This document shows positions 9,157 through 18,092 of a stretch of 51,167 nucleotides of DNA, in pieces (the first letter of the stretch is position 1; each line of letters begins with the position of its first letter). Position numbers and translations under genes: made by a program. This DNA comes from DAOPZC01 sp035353175. GTDB taxonomy: Bacteria; Verrucomicrobiota; Kiritimatiellia; RFP12; UBA1067. The stretch lies in NCBI GenBank assembly GCA_035353175.1, contig DAOPZC010000034.1:1-51167 (forward strand), given 5' to 3'. The notes beneath the pieces were generated by a model. It worked only from the letters and a program-made list of their open reading frames with translations, did not search any database and was not told where the DNA came from.

Positions 9157-9759
9157 TCAGCCGTCCGATTCCGGCGCGCGGGCTCCCGCTTTCCTCCGCC
9201 GTGTGGTCACGTGATGGATCAGCGCGCCCGCCAGCACGACGACCGCGATGAGCGCGACGCGCGTGCGCGTGTCATTCAGATAAGGCAGGATCCTCTGGCC
9301 GATGAACGTCCCGAGCTGGAGGAAGAGCAACGACTGCACCGCCGCCGCGAAGAGCAGCAGCAGCAAGAAACGCGGCAGCGGGTAGCGGATGATCCCCGCC
9401 GCGCTGTATGCGACCGTGCGCGCGCCCGGGATAAAACGCGAAATCAGCACGGTTTTGACCGCGTGCCGATCGAAATACTCTTCCATCCAGACCAGCCGCG
9501 TTTTGTCCACCCACCGGTGACGGAGCAGGAAGGACGTCGCATAACGGCCGATCAGGTAGAGCCCGATGTCGCCCGCCATGCCCCCCACCGTCATGCTGCC
9601 GAGGGCCAGCCACCAACCGACATGGCCGGCCGCCACCAGCAGGCCCACGCCGCAGCGGGCCGCATCTTCCAGAAAGCAGGTCCCGGCCGCCACCAGCAAC
9701 CATTGCAGCCAGAGGTGGTTGGACAGATGCTCGCACAGATGGACAAAGGCTTCTTCCAT
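9157..9759 (-). CDS. DedA-family membrane protein
   Basis: A 200-residue protein with several hydrophobic segments and the DedA/SNARE-associated (VTT) core. The conserved reentrant motif is F-I-P-G-A-R-T..A-A-G at about residues 108-121, and there is a G-x2-GD-x3-Y-x-IGR motif near residues 59-71. DedA proteins are inner-membrane proteins linked to membrane potential maintenance and undecaprenyl-phosphate or phospholipid flipping. It is convergent with prfA. The upstream region to 10000 (241 bases) holds the divergent control region for this gene and the next. I see no RNA gene there, and its promoters are too weak to place. Confidence 0.9.
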   Translation of the reverse strand: MEEAFVHLCEHLSNHLWLQWLLVAAGTCFLEDAARCGVGLLVAAGHVGWWLALGSMTVGGMAGDIGLYLIGRYATSFLLRHRWVDKTRLVWMEEYFDRHAVKTVLISRFIPGARTVAYSAAGIIRYPLPRFLLLLLFAAAVQSLLFLQLGTFIGQRILPYLNDTRTRVALIAVVVLAGALIHHVTTRRRKAGARAPESDG

Positions 9760-10000
9760 GGCGGCGGATTATTTCACAACCCGCTTGCCGCCGCAAGCCC
9801 GCAGGCCAGCAGTCCAAAAGTCGGCCCAAAATTCCCGAATTTCGGGCTTGATTCCGAATACCCCTTTCGCCTAATCTTAGACATACAACGAAAGAATGGT
9901 CTCGACCGATGGTACGGGGAGCGGGTGTTTCTTGTCCGTCCGCCGGGATTTTGAAGGTTTACAGTCCATCAACGCAGAAAAGTATAGGAGGGTTTCTTTA

Positions 10001-11503
10001 ATGAACCTGACTTCAAAGCGTATGTTACCGTTTTTGACGGCGTGCGCGAGCGCTCTGGCGCTCTCGGCATCCGCTCAGACGACGTGGGTATCCGATAACT
10101 TCGAGGCCGAAGGCGAAGGATACACCAATGCGGCCACGGGTTCGGCGGCCGGCATTTATAAGATGTCGACCTGGGGCGGGGCCAACAACGATTGGTACAC
10201 CAACCTGGTGTGGTTCGCGGACGCGGGCGACGCCTCTTCGATCCAGACCAACGAGGACGCCTGGACGGGCGCCCGGTCGATCACGAACGCCAACGCGCAG
10301 GCCAAGATCCTCAAGCTCGAGACCGAGGGGCAGACCCTCATGCGTCCCGTCTATGTGGACGGCGCCACGGGCACCATCTCGTTCGCGGACGCGCCGGTCT
10401 ACTTGGACACGCTGATCAAGTTCACGCCGAGCGAGGACGATCCGGAGATCACGGACAGCAACATCAAGATCGCGATCTTCGTGAACGTCAACTCCAACCT
10501 GGTCGTGCGGCACAAGTATACCAATGGTGAAATATTCATCCCGACGAACAGCGTGTTCGAGGAGCTGGGCGCGATCGATCCGAACGAGTGGCACCGTTTG
10601 ACCATCATGTTGACGACGCAGGCGCAGTTCGGTGGCGCTCCGTCGTTCGAGATCACGTTCGACGGGGATAAGCTGACCCACGCCAACGGCGCGGTGGATG
10701 CCGAAACGTACAGCGGCGGCTCGTGGTTCTTCTCGCTGAAGGACGGCGACGGTACCCTGTCGCAGGTCTCCTTCCAGGGCACCGGCTATGTGGATGATCT
10801 GGTCATCGCGGACTGGACGACGCCGTTGACGTCAACCGGCCTGCAGCTGACGCTGGTGTTCAACGACGACTGGATGGACGTCACGTTCAACAGCTCCGCC
10901 GTGACGAGCAACCAGACCGTGACGATCGCTCCCGCAGGCGGCGCGCTGGCCATTCAGGCCATCGACTGGTATCAGATCAATGGCGTTACGGGCACCGGCG
11001 TCACCTACAGCGGCACCAACGGTTCGCTGGTCAACGCCTCGTCCGGCACCGTCACGGTCGACGCGACCGGCCGCACGGCCACCATCGAGGCCTCCCAGTA
11101 CACCGGCACGCTCCCGACGGGTCTCCCCGGCGCGTATGCCACCGTTCCGGCCGACAAGCTGGCGGCATGGGCCGTCGCAAGCGGCCTGACCCAGGCCCAA
11201 GTCATGGCCAACGCCGCAGACTACCTGGATAACTACCTGCTGAACGTCGACGAGACGATCAGCGCGGACATCGAGATCACGTCGATCGTCATCGACGAGG
11301 TGAACGAGACCGCGACGATCACGGTCGGTGCGACCGACGCGGCGGTGAACTTCACCAGCCTCAACGGCACGCTGGTTGTGTCGACGAGCGACGATCTCGT
11401 GAGCTGGAGCGATCAGACGATCGAGTTCAGCGAGCAGGCGACGGAAGCGACGGTTGTGGTTCCTTATACGGCCGGCAACTTCCTGAAGGTCTGGGTGAAA
11501 TAA
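10001..11503 (+). CDS. Secreted protein with LamG-like N-terminal half, function unknown
   Basis: The start at ATG 10001 is set by AGGAGG at 9986-9991, and it creates a clear signal peptide (basic n-region, hydrophobic core, ASAQ at about 23-26). The frame extends 35 codons further upstream without a signal or Shine-Dalgarno site. The mature part of about 475 residues has a jelly-roll/LamG-like half (to about residue 275, ending YVDDLVIADW). A small linker follows, then a C-terminal beta domain ending in a pattern of Val/Tyr strands (TAGNFLKVWVK). I do not recognise a catalytic motif. It sits just upstream of the type II secretion-like operon but is separated by a terminator and a new promoter. 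It could be a surface or extracellular substrate of that system; that is inference. Confidence 0.8.
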   Translation: MNLTSKRMLPFLTACASALALSASAQTTWVSDNFEAEGEGYTNAATGSAAGIYKMSTWGGANNDWYTNLVWFADAGDASSIQTNEDAWTGARSITNANAQAKILKLETEGQTLMRPVYVDGATGTISFADAPVYLDTLIKFTPSEDDPEITDSNIKIAIFVNVNSNLVVRHKYTNGEIFIPTNSVFEELGAIDPNEWHRLTIMLTTQAQFGGAPSFEITFDGDKLTHANGAVDAETYSGGSWFFSLKDGDGTLSQVSFQGTGYVDDLVIADWTTPLTSTGLQLTLVFNDDWMDVTFNSSAVTSNQTVTIAPAGGALAIQAIDWYQINGVTGTGVTYSGTNGSLVNASSGTVTVDATGRTATIEASQYTGTLPTGLPGAYATVPADKLAAWAVASGLTQAQVMANAADYLDNYLLNVDETISADIEITSIVIDEVNETATITVGATDAAVNFTSLNGTLVVSTSDDLVSWSDQTIEFSEQATEATVVVPYTAGNFLKVWVK

Positions 11504-11541
11504 GGTCTGGCGTCTGAGCAAGACATCAGATGACTGACAAA

Positions 11542-11577
11542 CAGGGGTCCGCGGCAACGCGGGCCCCTGCTGTTTTT
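11542..11577 (+). terminator. Rho-independent terminator
   Basis: A 12-bp GC-rich stem (11542-11553 with 11558-11569, one T-G pair) has a GCAA tetraloop and is followed by CTGTTTTT. It ends the transcript of the secreted protein gene 38 bases after its stop codon and isolates it from the gspF operon. Confidence 0.88.
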
Positions 11578-11615
11578 CGGGACGGCGCGGGGACGGCGCC
11601 ACCCCATTTTTCTGA

Positions 11616-11644
11616 TTGTCGCGCCCTGCATACTCTGGTATGCT
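11616..11644 (+). promoter_or_regulatory. Candidate extended -10 promoter of the gspF/pseudopilin operon
   Basis: TTGTCG (11616-11621), 17-base spacer, TATGCT (11639-11644) preceded by TGG, giving an extended -10. It lies 63 bases before the gspF start and directly after a terminator, where a promoter is needed. Confidence 0.5.
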
Positions 11645-11707
11645 CTCTCATTACAGTAAAAGTGAAGCTTGAGTCGGGCTATTGCCCGCGACAATCGGAG
11701 TCGTTTT

Positions 11708-13027
11708 ATGCCTAAATTCGCATACATCGCTGTGGATTCCGCAGGCAAAGAGAGCCGCGGCACGATCGAAGCCCCCAACCAGGCGCAGGCCGTCGCCAAG
11801 GTGCGCAGCCAGGGCCTTTTCCCGACCGCCATCGGCGCGGCAGGAGGGGGCGAGTCGGGCGGCGCCGCCAAGACAGCGGGGGCACCGGCCGCGGGCGCGA
11901 AAAAGGCCGCGCCGGCAGGTAAAAAGTCGGTGGGCCAGATGAAGATCGAGTTCAAGCTGCCCAAGTTCATGCGCGGACGGGTCAAGCAAAAGGACCTCAC
12001 CACGCTCACGCGCCAGCTCGCCACACTGGTGGACGCGGGCCTGCCCCTGTTGCGCGGCCTGCACGTGCTGCAGCGCCAGACGCCCAACGCGTCGCTCAAA
12101 GAGGCGCTCCAGGGGATGTGCGAGGCGGTCGAGAGCGGCAGCACCTTCTCCGAGTCGCTTCAGAACTATCCCAAGATCTTCGACAACCTCTACATCAACA
12201 TGGTGCGCGCGGGCGAAGCCGGCGGCGTGCTGGAAGTCGTGCTCAACCGCTTGGCCGAGTTCGCCGAAAAGGCGGCCAAGATCAAGAACAAGGTCAAGGG
12301 CGCGATGGTCTATCCGACCGTGGTGTTCTTCGCGGCCATCGGCATCACCAGCTTCCTGCTGGTCGCGGTGATTCCCAAGTTCAAGGACATCTTCAACGAC
12401 CTGCTGGAAGGCAAGCCCCTGCCGGCCATCACGCAGTTCGTGATGAACGCGAGTAACCTCGTGATGCACAACGGCCTGGCGGTGCTGGGCGCGGTCATCG
12501 CGTTTGTGGTGCTTTTCAAAATCTTCGCCAAGACCAAGACCGGCAGCTACATCTTGGACGTGGCCAAGATCAACGCGCCGATGTTCGGCTCGTTGGTGCG
12601 CCGCACGGCGGTCGCCCGCATGACCCGCACGCTCGGCACGCTGCTGGCCTCCGGCGTGCCGGTGCTGCAGGCGATCACCATCGTGCGCGACACCACCGGC
12701 AACGCGGTGATCTCCCGCGCCATGCAGAACGTCCACGACGCCGTCAAGGAAGGCGAGAGCATGACTGCGCCGCTGGCGGCCTCCAAGGTATTTCCGCCCA
12801 TGGTGATCTCGATGGTGGAAGTCGGCGAAGAGACCGGCGCCCTGCCGGACATGCTGACGCGTATCGCCAACACCTACGACGACGAGGTCGACAACGCGGT
12901 AGCGGGCCTGACCTCGGTGATCGAGCCGCTGATGATCATCGTGCTGGCCTTGATTGTCGGCACGATCGTCATCGCCATGTTCATGCCTATGATCCAGATC
13001 ATCGGCACGCTCGGCTCGCAGGGCTAA
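11708..13027 (+). CDS. gspF: Type II secretion / type IV pilus inner-membrane platform protein (GspF/PilC)
   Basis: The start at ATG 11708 (MPKFAYIAVD) has GGAG just upstream and gives 439 residues. The N-terminal MPKFAY..D..G module is typical of GspF/PilC, followed by an Ala/Gly/Lys-rich linker (about 45-80). Two T2SSF domains begin near residue 97 (LTRQLATLVDAGLPLL) and near 301 (ARMTRTLGTLLASGVPVL). Each is followed by membrane segments; the last ends near the C-terminus. The protein anchors the assembly ATPase and the pseudopilus base in the inner membrane. It is the first gene of a nine-gene run on this strand that includes seven pseudopilins. No GspE/PilB ATPase accompanies it, although they are commonly adjacent. 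Confidence 0.95.
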   Translation: MPKFAYIAVDSAGKESRGTIEAPNQAQAVAKVRSQGLFPTAIGAAGGGESGGAAKTAGAPAAGAKKAAPAGKKSVGQMKIEFKLPKFMRGRVKQKDLTTLTRQLATLVDAGLPLLRGLHVLQRQTPNASLKEALQGMCEAVESGSTFSESLQNYPKIFDNLYINMVRAGEAGGVLEVVLNRLAEFAEKAAKIKNKVKGAMVYPTVVFFAAIGITSFLLVAVIPKFKDIFNDLLEGKPLPAITQFVMNASNLVMHNGLAVLGAVIAFVVLFKIFAKTKTGSYILDVAKINAPMFGSLVRRTAVARMTRTLGTLLASGVPVLQAITIVRDTTGNAVISRAMQNVHDAVKEGESMTAPLAASKVFPPMVISMVEVGEETGALPDMLTRIANTYDDEVDNAVAGLTSVIEPLMIIVLALIVGTIVIAMFMPMIQIIGTLGSQG

Positions 13028-13039
13028 CCCGGGAATCCC

Positions 13040-13069
13040 GCCGGGACAGGCGGCTCCGCCCGTCCCGGC
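13040..13069 (+). other. Intercistronic hairpin between gspF and first pseudopilin
   Basis: GCCGGGAC (13040-13047) pairs with GTCCCGGC (13062-13069), with an inner GGCG/CGCC stem. There is no T-run, so it is not a classic terminator; it may stabilise or process the mRNA between gspF and the strongly needed pseudopilin genes. Confidence 0.5.
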
Positions 13070-13094
13070 GCAGCGCGGCAAAGAGAGTTTCGAC

Positions 13095-14117
13095 ATGTTA
13101 AACCGGACGAACAGAAAACAGGCGGCGTTCACCCTCATCGAAATGATGGTGGTGGTCGCCGTGATCGGCATCCTGATCGGCGTGACCTTCCGGCTGATGG
13201 GAACGGTGGGCGAAAAGAAAAAGGAAGCCGAAACCATGGCCCGCATGCAGCGGCTGCAGAATGCGCTCTCCGGCTTCTACGCCGAGTACGGGACCTATCC
13301 GCCGGTCAAGCGGCACTGCTCGCCGGATCCCTACAGAGAACCGGACGACACAGAATACGGGCAAGATCTCTGGAAAGATGAAGATGCGGTGACCGAGATC
13401 ACCTGGGAAAACGCGCATCACGCCGCGTCCAGCCAGCCGATCGGATTCGGCCGTCCCAACGTCGGGTCCCTCGACGCATACATCAACCAGGTGTATCAGT
13501 CGCAGGGGCTGATGTCGCCGAATGCGCTCTCGGGCAACCTGACCGGGGCGGATTTCCGGACCGAACGGCGCATCTTCAAATTCGGTGTGCTCTCCTACCT
13601 TTTGCCGCGCATCGAGCTGTTGGGCGGGGAGCAAAAGCTTCTTGAAATGAACGACCCGCCTAACAAAGACATGTTCAAGACAGACCAGTGGGCCGCGAAC
13701 AACCAGGGGAAGTGGAAGGGTATCTCCGATGACCAGATGAAAGCGCAGCTCCGCGCGATCCACGAGCGCGAGTTGCGCACCGTTTCGCACTGGCTGCCCA
13801 ATTTCGAGAATTCGCTGGTGGGCGTCCAAGGGCAGCTCTGGGGGCTGAATCTTGCAGCGCCCCTGCAAGACGGGTTCAATTTTGTGAAAACGAAGGATCC
13901 CCAATCGGGCAACAGATATGTTCTGACAACCGTCACGATCCGCGACGGCTGGGGGAGAGAGTTTTATTACTATTCCGCGCCGCCCTACCAGAGCTACCGC
14001 ATCTGGTCGGCCGGGGCGGACGGCAAAACCTTCCCGCCGTGGGCGAAACCGCAAGACAGGGATCGCGAGGAGGTGAACGGCTGGACCAAGGACGATCTGG
14101 TGTTGTTTGACCGGTAA
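13095..14117 (+). CDS. Type II secretion system pseudopilin, large variant
   Basis: A 340-residue protein with a type IV prepilin leader: short basic n-region, cleavage site A-A/F-T-L-I-E with the essential Glu at +5, then a hydrophobic helix (VVVAVIGILIGVTF). After cleavage and N-methylation by a prepilin peptidase (not in this window), the helix would pack into the pseudopilus and the globular domain would face the periplasm. It begins GspG-like (helix, then FYAEYGTYPP) but has a globular domain about twice the usual size, rich in Trp and charged residues. The residue before the cleavage site is Ala instead of the usual Gly. It follows gspF by 67 bases containing a hairpin. Confidence 0.9.
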   Translation: MLNRTNRKQAAFTLIEMMVVVAVIGILIGVTFRLMGTVGEKKKEAETMARMQRLQNALSGFYAEYGTYPPVKRHCSPDPYREPDDTEYGQDLWKDEDAVTEITWENAHHAASSQPIGFGRPNVGSLDAYINQVYQSQGLMSPNALSGNLTGADFRTERRIFKFGVLSYLLPRIELLGGEQKLLEMNDPPNKDMFKTDQWAANNQGKWKGISDDQMKAQLRAIHERELRTVSHWLPNFENSLVGVQGQLWGLNLAAPLQDGFNFVKTKDPQSGNRYVLTTVTIRDGWGREFYYYSAPPYQSYRIWSAGADGKTFPPWAKPQDRDREEVNGWTKDDLVLFDR

Positions 14118-14172
14118 GGCGAAGTCCGGCGGACCCGTCCGTCCGGACCGGCGCAGCGAAAGAAAAGACGTT

Positions 14173-14859
14173 ATGACGAGAGACACAAACGAATTCCGCG
14201 GAGGCTTCACGTTGGTCGAGATGCTGGTGGTCATTGGCATCATCGGCATTCTGGCGGCCACGCTGATCACCTCGTTCTCCTATCTGAAGACGACCGCGAA
14301 GCAGAGCCAGGCCCAGGCGCTGGTGGGCGAGGTGGCGACGGCGTTCACGATCTACCTGCAGAAAGAGCGCAGGTGGCCGGAGGAGTGGGTCAATCGCTCG
14401 AATGCGCAGAAAATGCTGGACCCGGAGGTGTGCGCGATCTTCCAGAAAAACAGCATGCTCGACCTGACGACGTGGCAAACGCTTCCGGGCATCGACAAAG
14501 ACGGGGCCGTAGTCATGGGCCAGGGCGAAAAAGTGAACCCCAGCAGCTTGGACAAATTCGGGCTTTTGGACCCCTGGGGCCGCGCCACCCTCCGCAGCAA
14601 ACTGAAGAAGGCGGACGAGAATACGGACGTCGAGTCCGGCGGCACAATCAAGGACCACCTGATCCAATACCGTCTCGACGAAAACTACGACGGGTATGTG
14701 GATGCCGATGAGGGCGCACCGCGCGGACGGATCCGCGCCGCGGCGATCGTGTGGTCGCGCGGCTTGGACGGCAAGGACGATCCCGCGTCGGGCGGCGGGC
14801 GTTATCCGGTCGACGACCGGCTGAGCTGGCAGCAGGGCAAGGTCCAGGCGGAGAAATAA
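14173..14859 (+). CDS. Type II secretion system pseudopilin (GspG-like)
   Basis: The start at ATG 14173 gives the leader MTRDTNEFRGG/FTLVE, with Glu at +5 and a long hydrophobic helix. The 22-residue upstream extension from 14107 overlaps the previous gene and is not needed. The 228-residue product keeps the GspG-like DPWGR motif near residues 135-139 and a Ca-site-like acidic region (DENYDGYVDADEG). It would be an inner-membrane-anchored pseudopilus subunit processed by prepilin peptidase. It is in the operon 55 bases after the previous pseudopilin; the gap holds a GTCCGG/CCGGAC hairpin. Confidence 0.9.
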   Translation: MTRDTNEFRGGFTLVEMLVVIGIIGILAATLITSFSYLKTTAKQSQAQALVGEVATAFTIYLQKERRWPEEWVNRSNAQKMLDPEVCAIFQKNSMLDLTTWQTLPGIDKDGAVVMGQGEKVNPSSLDKFGLLDPWGRATLRSKLKKADENTDVESGGTIKDHLIQYRLDENYDGYVDADEGAPRGRIRAAAIVWSRGLDGKDDPASGGGRYPVDDRLSWQQGKVQAEK

Positions 14860-14924
14860 GGCATCGGCGGCGGGTTGCCCAGACGGGTCCCCGGTGTCGC
14901 AGGCATGAGGAGTCGGAGGCAAGC

Positions 14925-15509
14925 ATGAGTACGGTAACGGTCAATCGGGCAACGCGGGGCTTCACCATCATCGAACTGCTGGTGGTCATTTCGATCATGG
15001 CGGTCATCGCCACGCTGGCCACGGGCGCGGCGATCAAGGCGGTGAAACAGGGCCGCGAAAAGCGCATCTCAGCAACGATCAAGACGCTGGAGTCGGCGCT
15101 GCAGGCCTATCGGTCGCGCGAGAACAAATGGCCGTTCCAACTGAACGAACTCACCAAGGATACGGAAAACAACGACCAATACAACACGGCCAAACTGTAC
15201 TGGGCCCACGGCGAAGACAACTACAAGGTGTTCGGCGAGCTGTATCCGCAGAAGGGCAGCAGCGGAAAAACGGTCTATTTGGACGCCTCGTCGGTTTTGA
15301 CGAAGGGCCGCAAGACGCTGCTGGCCGCGATCGAGGACAACAAAACGAACCTCCCGCTCGGCTATCCGGACCCGGAGCACTCCGACCGCTTTCACTGTTT
15401 CTGCGTCCTGTACAACGCGCGGACCGATTCCGTCAAGGTGTACCGGCAAGACAAAAAGCATGACGACCGCTTCTGGTGTCCCAAGTTGAAGACCGAATGG
15501 CAAAAGTGA
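14925..15509 (+). CDS. Type II secretion system pseudopilin
   Basis: The ATG at 14925 is set by GGAGG at 14915-14919 and gives a 194-residue protein with the leader MSTVTVNRATRG/FTIIELL, Glu at +5 and a hydrophobic helix. The extended helix continues with basic residues and a KTLESALQAYRSRENKWP segment, as in GspG-type pseudopilins. The globular C-terminal part is charged and lacks a cysteine pair. It is a third G-like subunit in the same operon, suggesting paralogous expansion rather than one each of G, H, I, J and K. Confidence 0.9.
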   Translation: MSTVTVNRATRGFTIIELLVVISIMAVIATLATGAAIKAVKQGREKRISATIKTLESALQAYRSRENKWPFQLNELTKDTENNDQYNTAKLYWAHGEDNYKVFGELYPQKGSSGKTVYLDASSVLTKGRKTLLAAIEDNKTNLPLGYPDPEHSDRFHCFCVLYNARTDSVKVYRQDKKHDDRFWCPKLKTEWQK

Positions 15510-15530
15510 TCTGCGAAAAAAGGTAGAACG

Positions 15531-16406
15531 ATGAGAAACGGAAGAACACAGCGCGCGGACCGGCACGGTTTTTCGCTGCTGGAATTGCTCGCGGTGATGT
15601 CCATCATGGCGATGCTTTCGGCGTTGGCCGTCACCAGTTATTTCAGCGCCATCCGCGGCATGGCGCGCCGCAGCGCGGTCAAGCACCTCGTCAATACGCT
15701 TGTGCTGGCGCGCCAGCGCGCCTGCCTCGAAGGCTCGCGCATCAGCGTCGTGATCTATAACGCGGTCTCCGGGTATGACAAGGTCTCGAACGAGGAGATC
15801 GTGGTGCCCTCCTATGTGGTGTGCAAAGAGATCGGGAAGATCTCGTATCAGGCGAGCGAGTACCTGATCGACGAGTTCGCGTCGCTCGACAAGATTTTCG
15901 GGTCGGGCGAAAATTTGAACGACCTGAAGGAAGACGGCGAGCGCAACAGCATCCGGGTCTACAACCTCACCAACGGCGGCTGGTGGGAAGTCTATCCCAA
16001 GGTGATGGAGCAGAACGGGGTTTTCACGGATCGGGCGTCAGCCCTCGAAATCGCGAAGAACCCGGCCGCCACCGTCAAGTACGATATTCCGGCGTTTGCG
16101 TTTGTGAAGAACAAAAGCGTGGCCAATCCCAACGAGCCCTCGTCGTGGGAAGTCAATGACGCCTACGGGATCGAGGCGGCGCCGGTCAATTCCCTCCCGC
16201 GCGGATTTTGGTTCGAGAAGCTCAAGGACAAGACCAACAAGGGCGTGATCTGCTTCACCTTCCTGCCCGACGGCACCGCGATCTTTGACTCGAACAACGC
16301 GAACGGCGAGGTGGTGCTGGAGGAAATGGAAAAGCCCAACAAGACGCTCACGATCAGAGTCGAGAAGACGGACGGTTCGATCAATTACAAGGAACAATGG
16401 ACGTAG
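15531..16406 (+). CDS. Type II secretion system minor pseudopilin (GspH-like)
   Basis: A 291-residue protein with the prepilin leader RADRHG/FSLLELL, Glu at +5 and a hydrophobic segment. This is followed by a helix with the RQRACLEGSRISVVIY pattern typical of GspH/FimT-type subunits (extended helix, then first beta-strand). The remaining domain is larger than usual for GspH, about 170 residues, with no known domain that I recognise. An AAGGTAG ribosome binding site precedes the start. It is 21 bases after the previous pseudopilin. Confidence 0.88.
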   Translation: MRNGRTQRADRHGFSLLELLAVMSIMAMLSALAVTSYFSAIRGMARRSAVKHLVNTLVLARQRACLEGSRISVVIYNAVSGYDKVSNEEIVVPSYVVCKEIGKISYQASEYLIDEFASLDKIFGSGENLNDLKEDGERNSIRVYNLTNGGWWEVYPKVMEQNGVFTDRASALEIAKNPAATVKYDIPAFAFVKNKSVANPNEPSSWEVNDAYGIEAAPVNSLPRGFWFEKLKDKTNKGVICFTFLPDGTAIFDSNNANGEVVLEEMEKPNKTLTIRVEKTDGSINYKEQWT

Positions 16407-16410
16407 GCCT

Positions 16411-16902
16411 ATGAAGACAAGCGGACGTCAGACCGGTTTTTCGCTGATCGAGGTCAACATGGCGGTTTTCGTCATGGCGGTCGGCATTCTGAGCATGATC
16501 GTGCTCTATCCGCTGGGCTTGCGCGAGAGCACCCAGAGTGCGGCGGATCTCCACCAGGCGATGCGCGCCGACTACATTCTGAATCAGGCGGTCGCGGCGG
16601 CATCGCTGCCGGATTTCCCCTGGTCGCAGTGGAAAAGCGTGCCCGACATGGACGCTTGGAATCCGGAAAGTACGGATCGCTTCAAGGGCGTTCCTAATTT
16701 CATGCAGGACCGGATGAAGCTGCCGAGCGATTCGCGGTTCTGGATCGGGTGCTGCCGGGTCCGGGGCGCCTCCGATCTGGTCATGGGCATCATGGTGCAG
16801 TCCTCGGAACTCAAAGAGATCACGGACAGCCAACACCTGGAGGAATTGATCCAGAACAATCCGATCTATTACGCGGAGGTCCGGTTCCAGGGTGAACCCT
16901 AA
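16411..16902 (+). CDS. Type II secretion system minor pseudopilin (GspI/PilV-like)
   Basis: The start at ATG 16411, 4 bases after the previous stop, gives 163 residues with the leader MKTSGRQTG/FSLIEVNMAV. Glu is at +5, and the hydrophobic helix contains ALG-like spacing (VGILSMIVLYPLGLRES) typical of PilV/GspI proteins. The short globular domain lacks obvious motifs. GspI-type subunits nucleate the pseudopilus tip with GspJ and GspK, whose likely homologues follow downstream. Confidence 0.87.
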   Translation: MKTSGRQTGFSLIEVNMAVFVMAVGILSMIVLYPLGLRESTQSAADLHQAMRADYILNQAVAAASLPDFPWSQWKSVPDMDAWNPESTDRFKGVPNFMQDRMKLPSDSRFWIGCCRVRGASDLVMGIMVQSSELKEITDSQHLEELIQNNPIYYAEVRFQGEP

Positions 16903-16952
16903 TGAACGAACGGCAGGGCGTCGGGACGACGAGTACGCCCGAAAGGCGAAGC

Positions 16953-17609
16953 ATGAAAGAAGACAGAAATAATAACAGGGGCCGCGCCGGTTTCTCGATG
17001 GTCGAGGTGCTGGTCGCCTCCACGATTCTGGTGGTCATCGTGATGATGCTCGCCATGCTTTTTCAGCAGACCGGCCTGGCGTGGCGCACGGGCGTCCAGC
17101 GGGCCGACGCGTTTGTGCAGCTCCGCAGTCTGGTCGGCGCGCTCCAGCGCGATGCCTCCGCGGCCATCGACGAGCGTGAGATTCCGACGGATCTGAGAAG
17201 CCAATTGGGCGGGTCCCAGCAGTTCAGCGGGGATCTGAAATTCTACACCCTCACCGGCACGGGATTCCCTGAAACGGGGAATACCCCTTACCGGACGTTG
17301 ACCTACGTGACCTACGACACCAGCGGGTTGCGGACGGAAAGGAAGCTGAAGGCGGACGGGACGGCGGAACCGGCCACCTCGTTTAACGTCATGACGACCG
17401 CCAGCCGCTCGATTGATCCGAGCAAGCCGAGCATCACGGTGGGAGACTTTGACGACGAGTACGCTGCAGGCATGAGTTCAGCCGGCTTGCCGCTGTATGT
17501 GAGGGTCCAGGCTTCGGTCCGCCCCTCCGGCTACACGCTGGACATCGGTGCGGCTTCGGCCGGTCCCGATAAAACGTGGGGCACAAAGGACGACATCCGG
17601 ACGTGGTGA
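16953..17609 (+). CDS. Type II secretion system minor pseudopilin (GspJ-like)
   Basis: A prepilin leader RNNNRGRAG/FSMVEVLVAS with Glu at +5 and a hydrophobic helix; the following ADAFVQLRSLVGALQRDASAA helix resembles GspJ/PilW. I prefer ATG 16953 (218 residues, 13-residue leader) because the sequence before it holds a GGGCGT/ACGCCC hairpin (16916-16940) like those in other gaps of this operon. An ATG at 16902, overlapping the previous stop by one base, would add 17 residues and is the alternative. Tip subunit of the pseudopilus by position between the I-like and K-like genes. Confidence 0.86.
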   Translation: MKEDRNNNRGRAGFSMVEVLVASTILVVIVMMLAMLFQQTGLAWRTGVQRADAFVQLRSLVGALQRDASAAIDEREIPTDLRSQLGGSQQFSGDLKFYTLTGTGFPETGNTPYRTLTYVTYDTSGLRTERKLKADGTAEPATSFNVMTTASRSIDPSKPSITVGDFDDEYAAGMSSAGLPLYVRVQASVRPSGYTLDIGAASAGPDKTWGTKDDIRTW

Positions 17610-17663
17610 CGTGGGCCTGTCGTTTTGTGTGAGCAGTCAGATTTAGGAAGCAAGGAGTTGGGT

Positions 17664-18092
17664 GTGAAAAACCGTTCTACAAACGCCTTCACGCTGATCG
17701 AGATGATGGTGGTCACCGGCATGCTGGCGATCCTGATGGGCGTGGCGTTCTCGGGCATCGGCCAGGCCCGCGCGCAGGCGCGCATCGCCAAAGCCAACGC
17801 CGAGATCCGCGAACTGATGAATGCCTGGCTCGCTTACGAGGCCGCTTACGACGTCTGGCCGGTGAAGGTCAACGGCGATCTGGATGCGACCGAGGCGAAC
17901 CTCAAGGAGCTGATGGACGGGAATCAGGACGGGACGGTCTACCTGAACGTGCCGCTGGTCAATGGCGCGTTCAGGGATCCGTGGGGCACGCCGTATAAAT
18001 TCCGGCTGGTTTACGAGACCACGAAGAGTCCGGTGACGGAAGAATTCGAAGCCGCCGTCACCTTCCCCAACCGCGACCGGTACAAAGATTGA
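17664..18092 (+). CDS. Type II secretion system pseudopilin (GspG-like)
   Basis: The GTG start at 17664 has AAGGAG at 17652-17657 and gives a 142-residue protein with a very short leader, MKNRSTNA/FTLIEMM. Glu is at +5 and the cleavage site residue is Ala, not Gly. After the helix come ARIAKANAEIRELMNAWLAY and an AFRDPWGTPYKF motif. The DPWGxPY signature is the hallmark of the major pseudopilin GspG, and this copy is closest to it in size. It may be the main pseudopilus subunit, but its position late in the operon, after the H/I/J-like genes, is unusual. Confidence 0.9.
   Translation: MKNRSTNAFTLIEMMVVTGMLAILMGVAFSGIGQARAQARIAKANAEIRELMNAWLAYEAAYDVWPVKVNGDLDATEANLKELMDGNQDGTVYLNVPLVNGAFRDPWGTPYKFRLVYETTKSPVTEEFEAAVTFPNRDRYKD

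Noticed and set aside
9838..9880. Possible promoter TTGATT..TAATCT ahead of the 10001 gene
   Set aside because: The -10 box matches at only three positions and the leader would be long; not strong enough to list.
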